A program made the translations under genes and the position numbers. A stretch of 64,000 nucleotides of DNA, taken from assembly GCF_005405925.1 (NCBI RefSeq), contig NZ_BJHV01000001.1, forward strand, positions 4,650,001 to 4,714,000, in the 5' to 3' direction. Positions within the stretch are counted from its first letter, which is position 1. Every line of letters begins with the position of its first letter. The notes under the pieces are model-generated. The model made no database searches, was not told where the DNA came from, and saw only the letters and a list, made by a program, of their open reading frames with translations. Shown piece by piece: positions 33,567 to 42,912 of the stretch. Origin of the DNA: Streptomyces antimycoticus. Its GTDB lineage: Bacteria > Actinomycetota > Actinomycetes > Streptomycetales > Streptomycetaceae.

Positions 33567-33605
33567 CTTCTTTTCTCCCTCTGCTCTCCCGCCCGGCTCC
33601 CGCGC

Positions 33606-35251
33606 TCAGACCCCGAGCCGCTCGGCGAGCCGGGTGAAGGCGGACCAGCTCAGCGGCGGCTTCCCGGGATCCCACACCCGCTGGGCCAGCGCCGCGAGCG
33701 GCAGCCGGATGCCCTGGGCCACCTGTGCGGGCGTCTGGGCCTCGGGCCGGTCGCCCCAGATGGCGAAACGGGCGCCGAGGATCCGGTTCGGTCCGGTCAA
33801 GGACTTGTCGGCGACGGGCGTGGAGCTGCGCAGGACCGCGGGGGACCAGCTCTCGTAAATGCGTTCGCCGGTCGGGTAGGTGAAGCCGCCGGGCTCGCCG
33901 AGGACGTAATAGAGGTACGAGTCGTTGAGGTTGACCACCTTGCGGCCCTCCTTCAGATACTCCAGCGGCTGCCGGGCCGTCTCCTTCAGCCGTCCCGTCC
34001 AGTACTCGACCTCGATGTTCTTGTCGGGCTTGACGACGCCGCCGGCGAAGAAGCCGTCGTTCCACGCCTTGGGCTGCTTGCCCAGCTGCCGGGCGAGCCG
34101 GGCCCGGTCGTTCAGCCAGCCGGTGACCAGGTCCTGCACCCGGGCGTTGGGGCCGTACTTCGCCTTCGCGGCGGCCACCAGCTTCGGGAACGACGCCTGG
34201 GGGTCCTTGACGGTCAGCGCGAGGTACTCATCGGCGCCCAGATGCCACCAGCGGCCGGGGAAGAGCGGGGCGTACTCGCGCATCAGCTGATCGACGATGC
34301 GGGCCGCGGCCGGATGGGAGATGTCCACCGACCCCTGGAACGTGGTGCCGCCCGCGTTGCGGAGCTGGAGCTGCGGATGGGCCCTGATGACGGCGCCGAG
34401 ATGGCCCGGCGAGTCGATCTCGGGGATGACGGTGATGTGCAGCCGCTGCCCGAGCGCGACGATCTCCCGGACCTGGGCCTTGGTGAGGTGCTGGGCCGAG
34501 ACGATCTCGGGGTGGCTGGTGCTCTGGATGCGGAAGCCCTGGTCGTCCGAGAAGTGCAGGGCCAGCTGGTTGAGCTTGAGGTCGGCCATCTCGCGCATCC
34601 GGGCCTCGATCCACCCGGCCGAGAAGAACTTGCGCGCGATGTCCAGGTTGAGGCCGCGCTGGGCGCGGCCGGGCCGGTCGTGGATCACGCCTTCGGGGAG
34701 GCGGCCGCCGGAGCGCAGGGCCTGTTTCACGGTGCGGGTGCCGTAGAAGACGCCCGCGTCGGCCGGGCCGGTGATCCGGGCGCGGCCGCCGCCGACCGTC
34801 AGCGTGTACGCCTCACGGCCACCGCTCTGCCCCCGCTCGAGGGCGAGGGAGAGATCACCGGTGCGGGGGGTGCCGGAGGCGGTGCGCAGCCCCAGCTCCG
34901 CGGCGATGGTGCGGGCCTCGTCGGCGAGCGGGCCATCGAGGTCGGCCACCACCCGGCTGCCGCTGCCGGGCCGCCAGCCCGGGCCCGTGGTCGGGGTGAA
35001 CTCGCGGACGGAGGGGATGGTGCGGGGCGGGGCGGAGGCCGCCGTGCCGTGCGGCGGGGGGTCGAGGGGGGCCGCGCCGAGGTGGCGGTCGTGGCGTGCG
35101 CGGAGTGCGCCGGCGAGGAGCGGGTGCCGGCCCGGCCCTGGCCGCCGTCCGTCTGCTGGCAGCCGAGGGCCGCCAGGACGAGGGTGGCGACGGCACCCGC
35201 GATGAGACCGCGGACGCAGGACGCCTTGGTGGCTCTGAGCGGCAATCCCAT
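33606..35251 (-). CDS. Family 20 beta-N-acetylhexosaminidase (secreted, possible lipoprotein), frameshifted near 35060
   Basis: With one base restored this gives about 548 residues: an N-terminal signal ending AALGC (possible lipobox), a Ser/Thr-rich linker, a GH20b domain (VVADLDGPLADEARTIAAELG) and a catalytic TIM barrel. Key motifs are RGLNLDIARKFFSAGWI, VIPEIDSPGH and the catalytic Asp-Glu in WWHLGADEYL, where Glu is the acid and Asp orients the acetamido group. It should release N-acetylglucosamine from chitin or peptidoglycan fragments. The frame changes within two six-G runs at 35056-35061 and 35066-35071. ATG 35251 has GGAGG at 8 bases. The break is probably a sequence error. Confidence 0.82.
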
Positions 35252-35506
35252 GGCGGTGTACCTCCTTAGGCCCTCCCCGCTTCGGGCATTCGGCCGCCTT
35301 TGGGTCGAAAAACACCATGCGCCCCGAATGCCGTCCACCGCATGCAGTAAAACCTCCCCGTTCGGGTGATATCGCGTTCCCCCCGGGCCCCCCATCCCCG
35401 CCCCTCGTTAACGTGAACTGCTCACGCGCCCAGCCCATGTCTCCCACGCCTGACCCGGGTGTCCGCTGCTCCCGGGCGCGGCGCCCGTTCCCCGCGTGTC
35501 TCATGC

Positions 35507-36064
35507 GTGTCCGAGGAGTCCACGCTGTCCAGGTCCAGGTCCCGCGCCGCCGCCTCCCGCCTCGACCGGCTCAATACCGCCACCGCCGACGCGGCCGAGG
35601 CCGCGCTGCTCGCCTGTTGCGGCAGCCGTCGCTGGGCCCGGCTGATCGTCGCCCACCGCCCGTACCCCGATCTGGAGGCGCTGCTGGCCGCCGGGGACGA
35701 GGCCAGCTATGACCTCACCCCGGCCGATCTGGACGAGGCGCTCGCGGACGAGTCGGTCGTCGGCCATGAGCTGCCGCCCGCGGAGAGCCTGGGGTCACTG
35801 GCCGCCCATACCGCGCTCCAGGCCGCCCACGATGCGTACGAGCGTCGATTCGGTCACGTTTTCGTCATCTGTCTGGATGGTCTGCCGCCCGAGGAGCGGC
35901 TCGACCGGCTGCTGACCGCGATCCGGGACCGGCTGGGCAACGAGCGGGAGCGGGAGCGCGACAACACCGCGGAGGAGCTGCGGCGCATCGCCCGCGGCAG
36001 GCTCGTCCGGCTGGCCGCGAACACCTCCCGTTTGCCGGATGTATCCGGGTTCCGTATCGCATGA
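35507..36064 (+). CDS. 2-oxo-4-hydroxy-4-carboxy-5-ureidoimidazoline (OHCU) decarboxylase
   Basis: About 185 residues. OHCU decarboxylase produces S-allantoin in uric acid breakdown. Family motifs are LDRLNTATADAAEAALLACCGSRRWARLIVAHRPYP, an abbreviated central helix region with conserved His in VVGHELPPAESLG, AYERRFGHVFVICLDGL (the FG.xFV.C block) and IRDRLGNERERERDNTAEELRRIARGRL. The start is uncertain: GTG 35507 fits length, but there is no clear RBS, and the frame is open from 35459. The urate oxidase and 5-hydroxyisourate hydrolase expected beside it in many Streptomyces are absent here. Confidence 0.82.
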   Translation: MSEESTLSRSRSRAAASRLDRLNTATADAAEAALLACCGSRRWARLIVAHRPYPDLEALLAAGDEASYDLTPADLDEALADESVVGHELPPAESLGSLAAHTALQAAHDAYERRFGHVFVICLDGLPPEERLDRLLTAIRDRLGNERERERDNTAEELRRIARGRLVRLAANTSRLPDVSGFRIA

Positions 36065-36220
36065 TCGCCCGTTCGTGCTTGATAGATCACACCTGAGCCC
36101 CCCGGACGAACCTGCCGACAGCACGTCGGTACGATGTCCAGGGCCGGTGGACCGTACCCGGCCGGGCCCGACCGACCGTGAAGCCGGCAGGCCCCAAATC
36201 CGCTTCCGGAGGGTTTTTCC

Positions 36221-36601
36221 GTGCCGGCTGGAACGCTGTATCGCGGCCGGGAAGGCATGTGGTCCTGGGTGGCTCATCGAGTCACCGGCGTCCTCATCTT
36301 CTTCTTCCTGTTCGTACATGTGCTGGACACCTCGCTGGTCCGCGTCTCGCCCGAGGCGTACGACAACGTGGTTGCCACCTACAAGAATCCCGTCGTGAAC
36401 CTGATGGAGTACGGCCTCGTGGCCGCCATCCTGTTTCACGCCCTCAACGGCCTTCGCGTCATCGCCGTCGACTTCTGGTCCAAGGGAGCGAGGTACCAGC
36501 GGCAGATGCTCTGGGGTGTCGTCGGTATCTGGGTCGTGCTGATGGCCGGTGCCTTCTACCCGATCCTCCAGCACACGCTGCGCGAACTGTTCGGGAGCTG
36601 A
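36221..36601 (+). CDS. sdhC: Succinate dehydrogenase cytochrome b556 subunit
   Basis: The 126-residue membrane anchor has three helices (MWSWVAHRVTGVLIFFFLFVHVLDTSLV, NLMEYGLVAAILFHALNGLRVIAVDF, MLWGVVGIWVVLMAGAFYPIL). Haem-ligand His lies in FHALNGLR, and SxxxHRxTG in WSWVAHRVTG is the quinone-site motif. GTG start with GGAGG 7 bases before. First gene of sdhCDAB; upstream lies a CCGAC-5-GTCGG inverted repeat (36115-36129) and a TACGAT -10-like element (36130-36135). Confidence 0.93.
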   Translation: MPAGTLYRGREGMWSWVAHRVTGVLIFFFLFVHVLDTSLVRVSPEAYDNVVATYKNPVVNLMEYGLVAAILFHALNGLRVIAVDFWSKGARYQRQMLWGVVGIWVVLMAGAFYPILQHTLRELFGS

Positions 36602-36606
36602 CGCAC

Positions 36607-37077
36607 ATGTCCGCCGAGACCACCACCCCCGCGAGCGACGCGGTCAGCGCGTACGACGTGGATCATCCGGCCCCGGTCATCGAGCCGCCGCGGGCCCGTA
36701 CCCGCAAGACGCCCAGGGCGACCCGTACGAACTTCGAGATGTACGGCTGGCTCTTCATGCGCCTGTCCGGCGTCCTGCTGGTCGTCCTGGTCCTGGGACA
36801 TCTGCTGATCCAGCTGGTGCTGGACGGCGGTGTCACCAAGATCGGCTTCGCCTTCGTGGCCGGCCGCTGGGCCTCGCCGTTCTGGCAGGCATGGGATCTG
36901 ATCATGCTCTGGCTCGCCACGCTGCACGGCGCGAACGGCCTGCGCACGATCATCAACGACTACGCGGAGCGGGACAACACCCGCCTGTGGCTGAAGGCGC
37001 TGCTCTACACGGCGGCAGGATTCACCATCGTGCTCGGCACTCTGGTGATCTTCACCTTCGACCCGAACATCCGCTAG
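36607..37077 (+). CDS. sdhD: Succinate dehydrogenase hydrophobic membrane anchor subunit
   Basis: The 156-residue protein has a polar N-terminus to about residue 40, then three helices (WLFMRLSGVLLVVLVLGHLL, WDLIMLWLATLHGANGLRTII with a conserved His, and ALLYTAAGFTIVLGTLVIF). It sits with SdhC to bind haem and menaquinone. It starts 3 bases after sdhC stops; sdhA follows 24 bases later. Confidence 0.92.
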   Translation: MSAETTTPASDAVSAYDVDHPAPVIEPPRARTRKTPRATRTNFEMYGWLFMRLSGVLLVVLVLGHLLIQLVLDGGVTKIGFAFVAGRWASPFWQAWDLIMLWLATLHGANGLRTIINDYAERDNTRLWLKALLYTAAGFTIVLGTLVIFTFDPNIR

Positions 37078-37101
37078 GCCCCGGGGCTGAGGTATCCACT
37101 C

Positions 37102-38856
37102 ATGAAGATCCATAAGTACGACACCGTCATCGTCGGCGCCGGCGGGGCCGGAATGCGCGCGGCCATCGAGTCGACCAAGCGCAGCCGCACCGCGGTGCTC
37201 ACCAAGCTCTACCCGACCCGCTCCCACACCGGCGCGGCACAGGGCGGCATGGCCGCCGCCCTCGCCAACGTCGAGGAGGACAACTGGGAGTGGCACACCT
37301 TCGACACGATCAAGGGCGGCGACTACCTGGTCGACCAGGACGCCGCCGAGATCCTGGCGAAGGAGGCCATCGACTCCGTCCTCGACCTGGAGAAGATGGG
37401 TCTGCCGTTCAACCGCACCCCGAACGGCACCATCGACCAGCGCCGCTTCGGCGGCCACAGCCGGAACCACGGCGAGGCCCCGGTCCGCCGGTCCTGCTAC
37501 GCCTCGGACCGCACCGGCCACATGATCCTCCAGACGCTGTACCAGAACTGCGTCAAGGAGGGCGTGGAGTTCTTCAACGAGTTCTACGTCCTGGACCTCC
37601 TGATGACCGAGGTCGACGGGGTCAAGCGCACCGCCGGTGTGGTGGCGTACGAGCTGGCCACCGGTGAGCTGCACGTCTTCCAGGCGAAGGCCGTCGTCTT
37701 CGCCTCCGGCGGCTGCGGCAAGTTCTTCAAGGTGACCTCCAACGCGCACACCCTCACCGGTGACGGCCAGGCGGTCGCCTACCGGCGCGGGCTGCCGCTG
37801 GAGGACATGGAGTTCTTCCAGTTCCACCCGACCGGCATCTGGCGCATGGGCATCCTGCTGACGGAGGGCGCCCGCGGTGAGGGCGGCATCCTCCGCAACA
37901 AGGACGGCGAGCGCTTCATGGAGAAGTACGCGCCGGTCATGAAGGACCTGGCATCGCGAGACGTGGTGTCGAGGTCGATCTACACGGAGATCCGTGAGGG
38001 CCGCGGCTGCGGTCCGGAGGGCGACCACGTCTATCTGGACCTGACCCACCTGCCGCCGGAGCAGCTGGACGCCAAGCTGCCCGACATCACCGAGTTCGCG
38101 CGGACGTACCTGGGCATCGAGCCGTACACGGACCCGATCCCGATCCAGCCGACCGCGCACTACACGATGGGTGGCATCCCGACCAACGTCCAGGGCGAGG
38201 TGCTGGCGGACAACGACACCGTCGTCCCGGGCCTGTACGCGGCCGGCGAGGTCGCCTGCGTCTCGGTGCACGGCGCCAACCGCCTGGGCACCAACTCGCT
38301 GCTCGACATCAACGTCTTCGGCCGCCGGGCGGGCATCGCCGCCGCGGAGTACTCCGCCAGGGCCGACTTCGTCGAGCTTCCGGAGGACCCGGCCGGGTTC
38401 GTCCAGAGCCAGGTGGAGAACCTGCGGGACGCGACCGGCACCGAGCGGGTCACCGAGGTCCGCAAGGCGCTGCAGGAGACCATGGACAAGAACGTCATGG
38501 TCTTCCGCACCGAGCAGACGCTCAAGGAGGCCGTCGAGGAGATCGGCCACCTGCGGGCGCGGTTCAAGAACGTCAGCGTCCAGGACAAGGGCAAGCGGTT
38601 CAACACCGATCTGCTGGAGGCCATCGAGCTGGGCAACCTGCTCGACCTGGCCGAGGTCATGGCGATCTCGGCGCTGGCCCGCAAGGAGTCGCGCGGCGGC
38701 CACTACCGCGAGGACTACCCGAACCGCGACGACGTCAACTTCATGCGGCACACCATGGCGTACCGAGAGGTGGGCGCGGACGGCTCCGAGTCCATCCGCC
38801 TCGACTACAAGCCGGTCGTGCAGACCCGCTACCAGCCGATGGAGCGTAAGTACTGA
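37102..38856 (+). CDS. sdhA: Succinate dehydrogenase flavoprotein subunit
   Basis: The 584-residue catalytic subunit oxidises succinate to fumarate in the TCA cycle. FAD is bound by [16 protein letters not shown] and covalently through the His in [16 protein letters not shown]. Active-site Arg/His blocks are [23 protein letters not shown] and [17 protein letters not shown], and [19 protein letters not shown] closes the FAD domain. Length and order (C-D-A-B) match actinobacterial Sdh1-type complexes. Its TGA overlaps the ATG of sdhB by one base. Confidence 0.96.
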   Translation: MKIHKYDTVIVGAGGAGMRAAIESTKRSRTAVLTKLYPTRSHTGAAQGGMAAALANVEEDNWEWHTFDTIKGGDYLVDQDAAEILAKEAIDSVLDLEKMGLPFNRTPNGTIDQRRFGGHSRNHGEAPVRRSCYASDRTGHMILQTLYQNCVKEGVEFFNEFYVLDLLMTEVDGVKRTAGVVAYELATGELHVFQAKAVVFASGGCGKFFKVTSNAHTLTGDGQAVAYRRGLPLEDMEFFQFHPTGIWRMGILLTEGARGEGGILRNKDGERFMEKYAPVMKDLASRDVVSRSIYTEIREGRGCGPEGDHVYLDLTHLPPEQLDAKLPDITEFARTYLGIEPYTDPIPIQPTAHYTMGGIPTNVQGEVLADNDTVVPGLYAAGEVACVSVHGANRLGTNSLLDINVFGRRAGIAAAEYSARADFVELPEDPAGFVQSQVENLRDATGTERVTEVRKALQETMDKNVMVFRTEQTLKEAVEEIGHLRARFKNVSVQDKGKRFNTDLLEAIELGNLLDLAEVMAISALARKESRGGHYREDYPNRDDVNFMRHTMAYREVGADGSESIRLDYKPVVQTRYQPMERKY

Positions 38857-39629
38857 TGAGCACTCCCACCCTCGAGAAGTCCGACCAGGCCCCCGAGGCG
38901 GCCGACGCCACCGCCTCGCACCTGATCACCGTCACCTTCCGGATCCGGCGCTTCAACCCGGAGGTCTCGGACCAGTCGGTCTGGGAGGACTTCCAGATCG
39001 ACATGGACCCGAAGGAGCGCGTCCTCGACGGTCTCCACAAGATCAAGTGGGAGCTGGACGGCACCCTGACCTTCCGCCGCTCCTGCGCCCACGGCATCTG
39101 CGGCTCCGACGCGATGCGGATCAACGGCCGCAACCGGCTGGCCTGCAAGACGCTGATCAAGGACATCAACCCGGAGAAGCCCATCACGGTCGAGCCGATC
39201 AAGGGGCTCGCGGTCCTCAAGGACCTGATCGTGGACATGGAGCCGTTCTTCCAGGCGTACCGCGATGTGATGCCCTTCCTGATCACGACGGGCAACGAGC
39301 CGACGCGTGAGCGGCTGCAGTCCGCCGAGGACCGCGAGCGGTTCGACGACACCACCAAGTGCATCCTGTGCGCCGCGTGCACCTCCTCGTGCCCGGTGTT
39401 CTGGAACGACGGCCAGTACTTCGGCCCGGCGGCGATCGTCAACGCGCACCGCTTCATCTTCGACTCCCGCGACGAGGGCGGTGAGCAGCGGCTGGAGATC
39501 CTGAACGACAAGGACGGCGTCTGGCGCTGCCGCACCACCTTCAACTGCACCGAGGCGTGCCCGCGGGGCATCGAGGTCACCAAGGCCATTCAGGAGGTCA
39601 AGCGCGCCTTGATCACGCGCCGCTTCTGA
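38856..39629 (+). CDS. sdhB: Succinate dehydrogenase iron-sulfur subunit
   Basis: The 257-residue electron-transfer subunit has an N-terminal 2Fe-2S ferredoxin domain (RSCAHGICGSDAMRINGRNRLAC) and a C-terminal domain with 4Fe-4S and 3Fe-4S clusters (CILCAACTSSCPVFW; FNCTEACPRGIEVTKAI). All cluster cysteines are in place. The ATG shares its A with the sdhA stop. It is followed by repeats and a strong terminator that closes the operon. Confidence 0.96.
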   Translation: MSTPTLEKSDQAPEAADATASHLITVTFRIRRFNPEVSDQSVWEDFQIDMDPKERVLDGLHKIKWELDGTLTFRRSCAHGICGSDAMRINGRNRLACKTLIKDINPEKPITVEPIKGLAVLKDLIVDMEPFFQAYRDVMPFLITTGNEPTRERLQSAEDRERFDDTTKCILCAACTSSCPVFWNDGQYFGPAAIVNAHRFIFDSRDEGGEQRLEILNDKDGVWRCRTTFNCTEACPRGIEVTKAIQEVKRALITRRF

Positions 39630-39702
39630 GCGTCCGCTTCTGAGCGCTTCTGAGCGACGGAGCCTTTGGTTCCAAGCCTTTGGCTCCTAGCCTTTGGCTC
39701 CA
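39620..39702. repeat. Two short tandem repeats after sdhB
   Basis: CGCTTCTGAGCG is repeated with variation around the sdhB stop codon (39620-39655). Then a 14-base unit AGCCTTTGG(T/C)TCC(A/T) occurs three times in a row at 39661, 39675 and 39689, with a partial fourth at 39703. Confidence 0.7.
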
Positions 39703-39714
39703 AGCGTTTGACGA

Positions 39715-39748
39715 GGGCCCCGCTTCCCGGATTCCGGGGGCGGGGCCC
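39715..39748 (+). terminator. Terminator of the sdhCDAB operon
   Basis: The stem GGGCCCCGC / GCGGGGCCC has a 16-base loop and a short T-containing tail (TTGTCGTAT). It lies 86 bases after sdhB. Confidence 0.75.
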
Positions 39749-39787
39749 TTGTCGTATCGGCGCACGCCGGGGACTATGCGCACGATC

Positions 39788-39819
39788 TATACATGCGATG
39801 TATACACATGACGTATAGT
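39788..39819 (+). promoter_or_regulatory. Promoter-operator: palindrome TATACATGCGATGTATA and -10 element TATAGT
   Basis: A perfect 17-base odd palindrome (39788-39804) overlaps a second, weaker one (TATAC-7-GTATA, 39801-39817). A TATAGT hexamer at 39814-39819 is placed so that transcription would start at about the ATG at 39827, suggesting a leaderless mRNA. The segment is strikingly A+T-rich for this genome. Confidence 0.6.
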
Positions 39820-39826
39820 CATGCGC

Positions 39827-41173
39827 ATGGCCACCGCCTACCTTCTGCCGATCAAAACGGCCGCAGCCCTCTTCCCGCTGCTCGCACTCGTGTTATTGCT
39901 GCCGACGGCCGTCCTCCTCTACCGCCGTCACGGCGTGATGTCCCCGGGGCGGACGCTGTCGCTCTACGGCTTCCTCTACTACCTGCTCACCGCCTACTGC
40001 ATGACGATCGTGCCGCTGCCGAAGCAGACCGGCGACATGTGCGAGCGATTCGCACCCGTGGCCCATCCGCAGTGGATGCCCGGGAACACCTTCAGCGACA
40101 TCTGGAAAGAGGCCCACCACAAGGTCGGGCTCAACGCGCTCGTCCTCCAGAACCCCGCCGTCGCCGGGACCCTCTTCAATCTGCTGCTGCTTGTGCCGCT
40201 CGGCGTCTTCCTGCGCTACCACTTCGGGCGCTCGCTGCGCGCCACCGCCGTGATCGGCTTCGTGGTCTCGATGTCCTTCGAGCTGACGCAGTGGACCGGG
40301 GTGTGGGGTCTCTACAGCTGCCCGTACCGCCTCTTCGATGTGGACGACCTGATCGTCAACACCTCGGGAGCGGTGATCGGTTGGCTGCTGGCCGGCCCGG
40401 TCGCGCGGATGCTGCCCGCGCTGGAGGCGCTGGACGGGCGGGCGCTGGCGGCACGTCCGGTGCCGTTCGGGCGGCGGCTGACGGCGCTGGTCGTGGATGT
40501 GGCCGGATACGTCGTCGCATCGGTGTTCGCCGCGGCCGTGATGACCTATCAGGGCGGCGCGGCCCCCTCCTGGATACCGGTCGGAATCTTCGTGGCCTGG
40601 TTCATCCTCCTGCCGCTGGCGACCGGCGCGACCCCCGGAAAGCGGCTGTTGCTGCTGAAGCTGGTGTCGGAGGACGGCGGCCCGCTGGTGCCCTGGCGGC
40701 TGACCCTGCGCGCGCTGCTGCTCGGGGCGCTGGTGATGCCGTTCCTGTCGGGGCTGTTCCTGGCCATGCTGACCCTGCTGCACGAGCCGTGGCCGTCCGG
40801 TCTGTTCGCCACCGTCCGCGACTCCGGCGCCCAGGGCGCGGCGGCGGCCCTTACGGCGCTGAGCCCCGTCCAACTGCTCGCGGTGATGGCCGGGTTCACG
40901 CTGACCGCCACCTGCGTACGCAAGACCCTGCGCCACCCCCATCGACTCGCCCCGCACGACCGCGTCTCGGGCATCCACAACGCCACGCTGCCGCACAGCC
41001 GGGCCGTACGGGCCGGCGCGCAGACCGCCGACCGGTCGGAGCCGGTCGCGGTGGCGCGGCCGGCCGACGACGGCGCACCGGCGGGCACCCCCGACCGTCC
41101 GCTGGTCGGCACGGGTCCTGTCGGGCCCACCGGCTCGGCGGAGGTTCAGCGGTCCGCCGCCGACTCCCGCTGA
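39827..41173 (+). CDS. VanZ-RDD fusion membrane protein
   Basis: The 448-residue polytopic membrane protein has two recognised halves. Residues 1-195 are a VanZ-like domain (LLAYCMTIVPLP-like second helix, NTFSDIWKEAHHKVG, NLLLLVPLGVFLRYHFGRSL, SFELTQWTGVWGLYSCPYRLFDVDDLIVNTSGAVIGWLL). Residues about 218-350 are an RDD domain (FGRRLTALVVDVAGYVVASVF, ATPGKRLLLLKLVSEDGG). A polar tail of about 80 residues closes it. VanZ proteins affect resistance to glycopeptides or lipopeptides; RDD proteins are proposed transporters. ATG 39821 or 39827; I prefer 39827 because of the -10 position. Stand-alone gene. Confidence 0.8.
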   Translation: MATAYLLPIKTAAALFPLLALVLLLPTAVLLYRRHGVMSPGRTLSLYGFLYYLLTAYCMTIVPLPKQTGDMCERFAPVAHPQWMPGNTFSDIWKEAHHKVGLNALVLQNPAVAGTLFNLLLLVPLGVFLRYHFGRSLRATAVIGFVVSMSFELTQWTGVWGLYSCPYRLFDVDDLIVNTSGAVIGWLLAGPVARMLPALEALDGRALAARPVPFGRRLTALVVDVAGYVVASVFAAAVMTYQGGAAPSWIPVGIFVAWFILLPLATGATPGKRLLLLKLVSEDGGPLVPWRLTLRALLLGALVMPFLSGLFLAMLTLLHEPWPSGLFATVRDSGAQGAAAALTALSPVQLLAVMAGFTLTATCVRKTLRHPHRLAPHDRVSGIHNATLPHSRAVRAGAQTADRSEPVAVARPADDGAPAGTPDRPLVGTGPVGPTGSAEVQRSAADSR

Positions 41174-41209
41174 CGCAGGATGGGGCCGGGATGGCGGGCG
41201 CTCAGACGC

Positions 41210-42508
41210 TCAGGTACGGGTCGAGGCAAGCTCCACCACGGTGACGTCCGGCGGCGCCCCGACCCGTACCGGCGGGCCCCAGGCGCCCGCGCCGCGGGTC
41301 ACATAGAGCTGGGTGTCGCCGTACCGCTCGAGACCGGCGGCGGTCGGGTTGGCGAGCTCGGCCACATAGGTGCCGGGCCAGAGCTGACCGCCGTGGGTGT
41401 GGCCGGACAGCTGGAGATCGACGCCCGCCTTCACCGCGTCGTGGATCACCACCGGCTGATGGGCGAGCAGCACGGAGGCACGCGATCGGTCGCGGCCGCC
41501 GAGCGCCTTGCCGAAGTCGGGGCCCTGGCCCTCGCTCTCGCCCGCGACGTCGTTCACCCCGGCGAGATCGAAGCCGGGCAGCTCGGTGCGCTCGTTCTCC
41601 AGAGGCCGCAGACCCAGCTCACGCACATGATCCAGCCACGCGTCGGCGCCCGAGTAGTACTCGTGGTTGCCGGTGACGAAGTAGCTGCCGTGGCGGGCGC
41701 GCAGCGCGCGCAGCGGCTCGGCGGCCGGGCCGAGGTCCGCGACACTGCCGTCCACGAGGTCGCCGACGACGGCGATGAGGTCGGGGTTGGTGCGGTTGAC
41801 CGCCTCGACGACCCGCTGGGTGTGGGCGCGGCCCAGGATCGGCCCGAGGTGGATATCGCTGACGACGGCGATCCGGAAGCCGTGCGCCCGGCGCGGCAGC
41901 TTGGCGAGCGGCACAGTGATCCTCTTGACCCGCGGCCCGCGCAGCACGGTGTACGTCCCGTACCCCACCGTTCCGGCAGCCACGGCAGTGGCCCCGACGG
42001 CCACGGCCCGGGCGACAAACAGCCGCCGGGAGGCGGCGGGCGCCGGACCGTCCGTGCGGACAGCCACCGGAGCGGGGGCGACGACGGTCGCCGCCGAACC
42101 GGCGTCCGCCGTCCGCCCGGCGGCAGCCTCATCCGCGGCCGCCGCGGGGCCCTCGGTCGACCGCACATCAGCGGGTTCGGCGGGCTTGCGACGGCCGAGC
42201 CAAGCGCCCAGCAGAGGCCGTACCGCCTCGCCCACGAGCAGGGCCAGGGTCAGGTACAGGAGCAGGGCGAGCCAGAGGTAGCCCGGCCAGGCCAGCACAC
42301 GCTGGAGCGGGAAGGGCGCGCCCGCGCGGCCCGAGATCACCGCGCCGACGCTCATCAGCGGCAGCACGAAGGCGGCCGCCGTGCCCGTACGGCGCACCCA
42401 CCCCCCGCGCGCCGTCGTGTCGCCGACCAGCCGCCGCCACACGTACCAGTGGACGCCGGTCAGCAGACCAACGACGGCCAGCGCGATCAGGACGTAGAGC
42501 ACGACCAT
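41210..42508 (-). CDS. Membrane-anchored calcineurin-like metallophosphoesterase
   Basis: The 432-residue protein has four to five N-terminal helices (residues 1-140), a Ala/Thr-rich linker and a TAT- or anchor-like segment (RRLFVARAVAVGATAVAAGTVGYG). The phosphoesterase domain shows all metal motifs in order: VVSDIHLGPILGR, VVGDLVDGSV, FVTGNHEYYSG, VLLAHQPVVIHD and LSGHTHGGQLWPG. The catalytic domain is outside the membrane. It resembles YkuE-type enzymes acting on lipid-linked phosphates, but the substrate is unknown. Confidence 0.85.
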   Translation of the reverse strand: MVVLYVLIALAVVGLLTGVHWYVWRRLVGDTTARGGWVRRTGTAAAFVLPLMSVGAVISGRAGAPFPLQRVLAWPGYLWLALLLYLTLALLVGEAVRPLLGAWLGRRKPAEPADVRSTEGPAAAADEAAAGRTADAGSAATVVAPAPVAVRTDGPAPAASRRLFVARAVAVGATAVAAGTVGYGTYTVLRGPRVKRITVPLAKLPRRAHGFRIAVVSDIHLGPILGRAHTQRVVEAVNRTNPDLIAVVGDLVDGSVADLGPAAEPLRALRARHGSYFVTGNHEYYSGADAWLDHVRELGLRPLENERTELPGFDLAGVNDVAGESEGQGPDFGKALGGRDRSRASVLLAHQPVVIHDAVKAGVDLQLSGHTHGGQLWPGTYVAELANPTAAGLERYGDTQLYVTRGAGAWGPPVRVGAPPDVTVVELASTRT

Positions 42509-42554
42509 CCCCGGTCCCCTCCCCTAGCGACTACCCGACGGCTACCTGGAACGG

Positions 42555-42806
42555 CTACTCGGAGGCGTCGTTTCGACGCAGAGCGCGCACCCCACGCAAC
42601 CCGATGACCCCGATCGCCGTCCCCAAGAGAAACGAGGTGATCGCGAGCAGCAGATGCACCCAAAAGTACGTGGTGGGGTCGCCGGAGTCGTCGAAGGCGA
42701 GTCCGCTGGCGTCCTTCCACAAATTTTTGACAAAGGTGAACCAGATGACCCAGCTCCAGACCCCGAAGGCGAGCAGGAACCAGGACACGGGGCGGCTGAG
42801 CTTCAT
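42555..42806 (-). CDS. SCO4848-family membrane protein
   Basis: The 83-residue protein has two helices (WFLLAFGVWSWVIWFTFVKNLW and WVHLLLAITSFLLGTAIGVIGLRG), a polar loop (DSGDPTTYFW) and a basic tail. The W-rich first helix and FVKNLWKD are distinctive of a small actinomycete family placed beside D-Ala-D-Ala carboxypeptidase genes, as here. ATG 42806 is chosen over an upstream extension lacking homology. Function unknown; the neighbourhood suggests the cell envelope. Confidence 0.82.
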   Translation of the reverse strand: MKLSRPVSWFLLAFGVWSWVIWFTFVKNLWKDASGLAFDDSGDPTTYFWVHLLLAITSFLLGTAIGVIGLRGVRALRRNDASE

Positions 42807-42912
42807 GGGTTCCAGTATGGGCACGGCCCCGGATACCTCCACGCGGGGGTCTGCCGTCAATACGTCGGCGCTGCTGTCGCTCTCCTCAGCGACGCCAGGT
42901 ACGTTCACCTCC

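Noticed and set aside
36556..38751. A 731-residue minus-strand frame opposite sdhA
   Set aside because: Mirror frame of sdhA/sdhD; no domain pattern and no RBS.
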